IMG/VR virus record: IMGVR_UViG_3300025598_001356
Location: 1-40,769 of that record
Strand: one strand, 5' to 3'
DNA length: 40,769 nt
From: a virus
Below are positions 40,389 to 40,769 of the stretch, piece by piece; position 1 is the stretch's first letter, and the number at the start of each line of letters is the position of its first letter. The translations under genes and the position numbers were made by a program. The notes below the pieces were generated by a model. The model ran no database searches. It was not told where the DNA came from and saw only the letters and a program-made list of their open reading frames with translations.

Positions 40389-40769
40389 ATGGCAAAATTT
40401 TACTCAACAAAAACTTACGGAAACGACCGCGGCTTATCATGCTGTTTTAGACAATGGCGTGCCACACATAGCCACTGCTCGCTACTACATGGATACTCAA
40501 TCGGTATCAAATTAATCTTTGAATGTGATACACTAGACGAAAAGAACTGGGGCATGGATTTTGGTGGACTAAAAGAATTCAAAGCATGGGCAGATTGGAT
40601 GTTTGATCACACTACTGTGATTGCTGAAGATGATCCACTGTTAGATCGATTCAAAGAAATGTCTGGCTGGAGCTCAAATCCAGAGCACGATGGCAATCCA
40701 GAAAGTGTACAAACAGAACCATTCCGCAGATCAGGTGTATGCGATCTACGCATTGTTCCTGGTGTTGGA
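40389..40769 (+). CDS. queD: QueD-like 6-carboxytetrahydropterin synthase, 3'-truncated by window end
   Basis: The first 127 residues of a 6-pyruvoyl-tetrahydropterin-synthase-fold enzyme; the rest lies beyond the window. FRQWRATHSHCSLLHGYSIG has the zinc histidines (about H27, H29, H34) and catalytic Cys30. WGMDFGGLK and MFDHTTVIAEDDP match the later family blocks. The HGY in place of HGH is as in the phage-type QueD group. QueD makes 6-carboxytetrahydropterin from dihydroneopterin triphosphate toward preQ0, the precursor of queuosine and of 7-deazaguanine DNA modifications in phages. It has its own promoter and an AGGAG ribosome binding site. Confidence 0.85.
   Translation, partial: MAKFYSTKTYGNDRGLSCCFRQWRATHSHCSLLHGYSIGIKLIFECDTLDEKNWGMDFGGLKEFKAWADWMFDHTTVIAEDDPLLDRFKEMSGWSSNPEHDGNPESVQTEPFRRSGVCDLRIVPGVG

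Noticed and set aside
1-40769. CRISPR array, insertion sequence or integrase
   Set aside because: No direct-repeat array, transposase or integrase-like sequence was seen in any frame.

Overview
The window most likely comes from a large, uncultivated tailed phage (possibly T4-like/myovirus) of an aquatic Gram-negative bacterium. The reasons are AT-rich, very tightly packed genes with 4 to 20-base stop/start overlaps, many small proteins of phage type, an ATP-dependent DNA ligase, a MazG-like pyrophosphohydrolase, a metallophosphoesterase, a fibre-like virion protein, a phage-type QueD and phage-borne ClpP and IF-1. Secreted lipoproteins with proteobacterial lipoboxes and several near-perfect sigma70 promoters point to a proteobacterial host. 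No terminase, portal, capsid or polymerase gene lies in the window, so the phage assignment is inference from gene content and style.

Layout. Bases 1-14346 form an accessory metabolic island with strand switches. A 2OG-Fe(II) oxygenase-like gene at the left edge (+) meets a minus-strand block (482-3864: a second oxygenase-like gene, a kinase-like protein, a B12-binding-type radical SAM enzyme, an Asp/Asn-hydroxylase-like oxygenase). A plus-strand operon follows (3903-8315: PLP aminotransferase-like, SGNH hydrolase, two radical SAM enzymes, one unknown). Then comes a minus-strand operon (8295-14346: six radical SAM enzymes and a methyltransferase). From about 14346 a consensus sigma70 promoter points into a 111-nt tRNA-like RNA. 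Bases 14521-25790 hold a train of small phage genes: HExxH proteins, an AbrB-like protein, translation initiation factor IF-1, a metallophosphoesterase, a block of lipoproteins and membrane proteins including an entericidin-like peptide, a PGDYG-type protein, ClpP and a minus-strand glycine-zipper protein. Bases 25912-30854 contain another HExxH protein, a second B12-type radical SAM enzyme, DNA ligase and a MazG-like enzyme. Bases 30855-37831 form a second radical SAM operon (four enzymes plus a GT9-like glycosyltransferase and another SGNH protein). The right end has a conserved-looking phage protein, a fibre-like structural protein and a partial queD behind its own promoter and leader.

How it fits together. 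Thirteen radical SAM proteins in about 37 kb fall into four visible subfamilies: five with an N-terminal cysteine cluster and a shared C-terminal signature, three CxxxCPMC proteins sharing an FKHNEHQ motif, three short ones with a C-terminal cysteine cluster, and two B12-type. They sit with three 2OG-oxygenase-like proteins, an aminotransferase-like protein, a methyltransferase, a glycosyltransferase-like protein and two SGNH proteins. This looks like a biosynthesis or modification pathway, perhaps for a surface glycan, a peptide or a modified nucleotide. The substrate cannot be read from the sequence. This island is the best candidate here for an undescribed system; the phage IF-1 and the promoter-aligned tRNA-like RNA are the next most unusual elements.
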